A stretch of DNA of 64,000 nucleotides from Syngnathus acus. Its lineage: Eukaryota > Chordata > Actinopteri > Syngnathiformes > Syngnathidae. Location: positions 4,489,664 to 4,553,663 of the forward strand of contig NC_051088.1 of assembly GCF_901709675.1 (NCBI RefSeq), in the 5' to 3' direction. A model generated the notes under the pieces. It searched no databases. It was not told where the DNA came from and saw only the letters and a program-made list of their open reading frames with translations. The position numbers and the translations under genes are program-made. Position 1 is the first letter of the stretch. Each line of letters starts with the position of its first letter. Positions 63,842 to 64,000 of this stretch are shown one piece after another.

Positions 63842-64000
63842 TTGTGGGTAAACTCGAGCCTATGCCAGCTGACTTTGGGCGAGGGGTGGCCTGCACCATG
63901 AACTGGTCAATCCGAATTCCCATGAGAACAAACATTCTTTAACAATTTTGACAATTTTCGTTTTCAATTTGCCTATCGTTTTGCAATGTGGGAGGAAGCA
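63842..64000 (-). repeat. Second SINE-body copy in opposite orientation (runs off right edge)
   Basis: Read on the minus strand, this contains the same body as the 55.3-kb SINE: phrases equivalent to CCAGTTCATGGTGCAGGCC, GCCCAAAGTCAGCTGGCAT and AGGCTCGAG, and at the very edge a TTCCTCCCACATTGCAAAACG-like segment. It is therefore an inverted, diverged copy lying in an intron of the coiled-coil gene. Confidence 0.55.

Overview
This is eukaryotic nuclear DNA, almost certainly from a ray-finned (teleost) fish. All recognisable genes are vertebrate single-copy genes broken into many short exons by compact introns, mostly 80-300 bp. The spaces between them carry fish-type interspersed elements: a TA-flanked MITE, hAT-like terminal-inverted-repeat elements, a tRNA-derived SINE and a decayed LINE. 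There is no operon structure, CRISPR array or prokaryotic feature. I cannot name the species.

Layout. (1) Positions 1-32426, minus strand: the first 80 coding exons of ubr4, a giant E3 ubiquitin ligase of the N-degron pathway. The gene runs off the left edge after about 4,028 of an expected ~5,200 codons, so its C-terminal ubiquitin-transfer module is not in the window. The exons join into one uninterrupted frame with matching phases at every junction; 79 of the 80 exons sum to exactly 4,002 codons. (2) 32427-33381: a ~955 bp divergent promoter region. (3) 33382-41874, plus strand: complete emc1, the large lumenal subunit of the ER membrane protein complex, in 22 coding exons (962 aa). (4) 44563-48069 coding, with a 5' leader exon near 51.9 kb, minus strand: an errfi1 (MIG6/RALT) paralogue, a feedback inhibitor of EGFR-family kinases. 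(5) 52.0-60.5 kb: gene-poor, repeat-containing intergenic DNA with a few candidate regulatory clusters. (6) From 62329 to the right edge, plus strand: the first coding exons of a coiled-coil protein resembling the outer-dynein-arm docking family (ODAD1/CCDC63/CCDC183 type), incomplete at the edge.

The genes are neighbours rather than a pathway: ubr4 (ubiquitin ligase), emc1 (membrane-protein insertion), errfi1 (receptor tyrosine kinase inhibition) and a probable ciliary protein. The most informative details are two GC-AG introns, a divergent ubr4/emc1 arrangement that differs from human, a shortened errfi1 with one of its two key tyrosines replaced and a leader full of upstream ATGs, and several well-preserved MITE-like elements. 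I found no sign of an undescribed biological system. Exon borders were worked out by hand from splice signals, reading frame and remembered vertebrate protein sequence, so an error of a base or two is possible.
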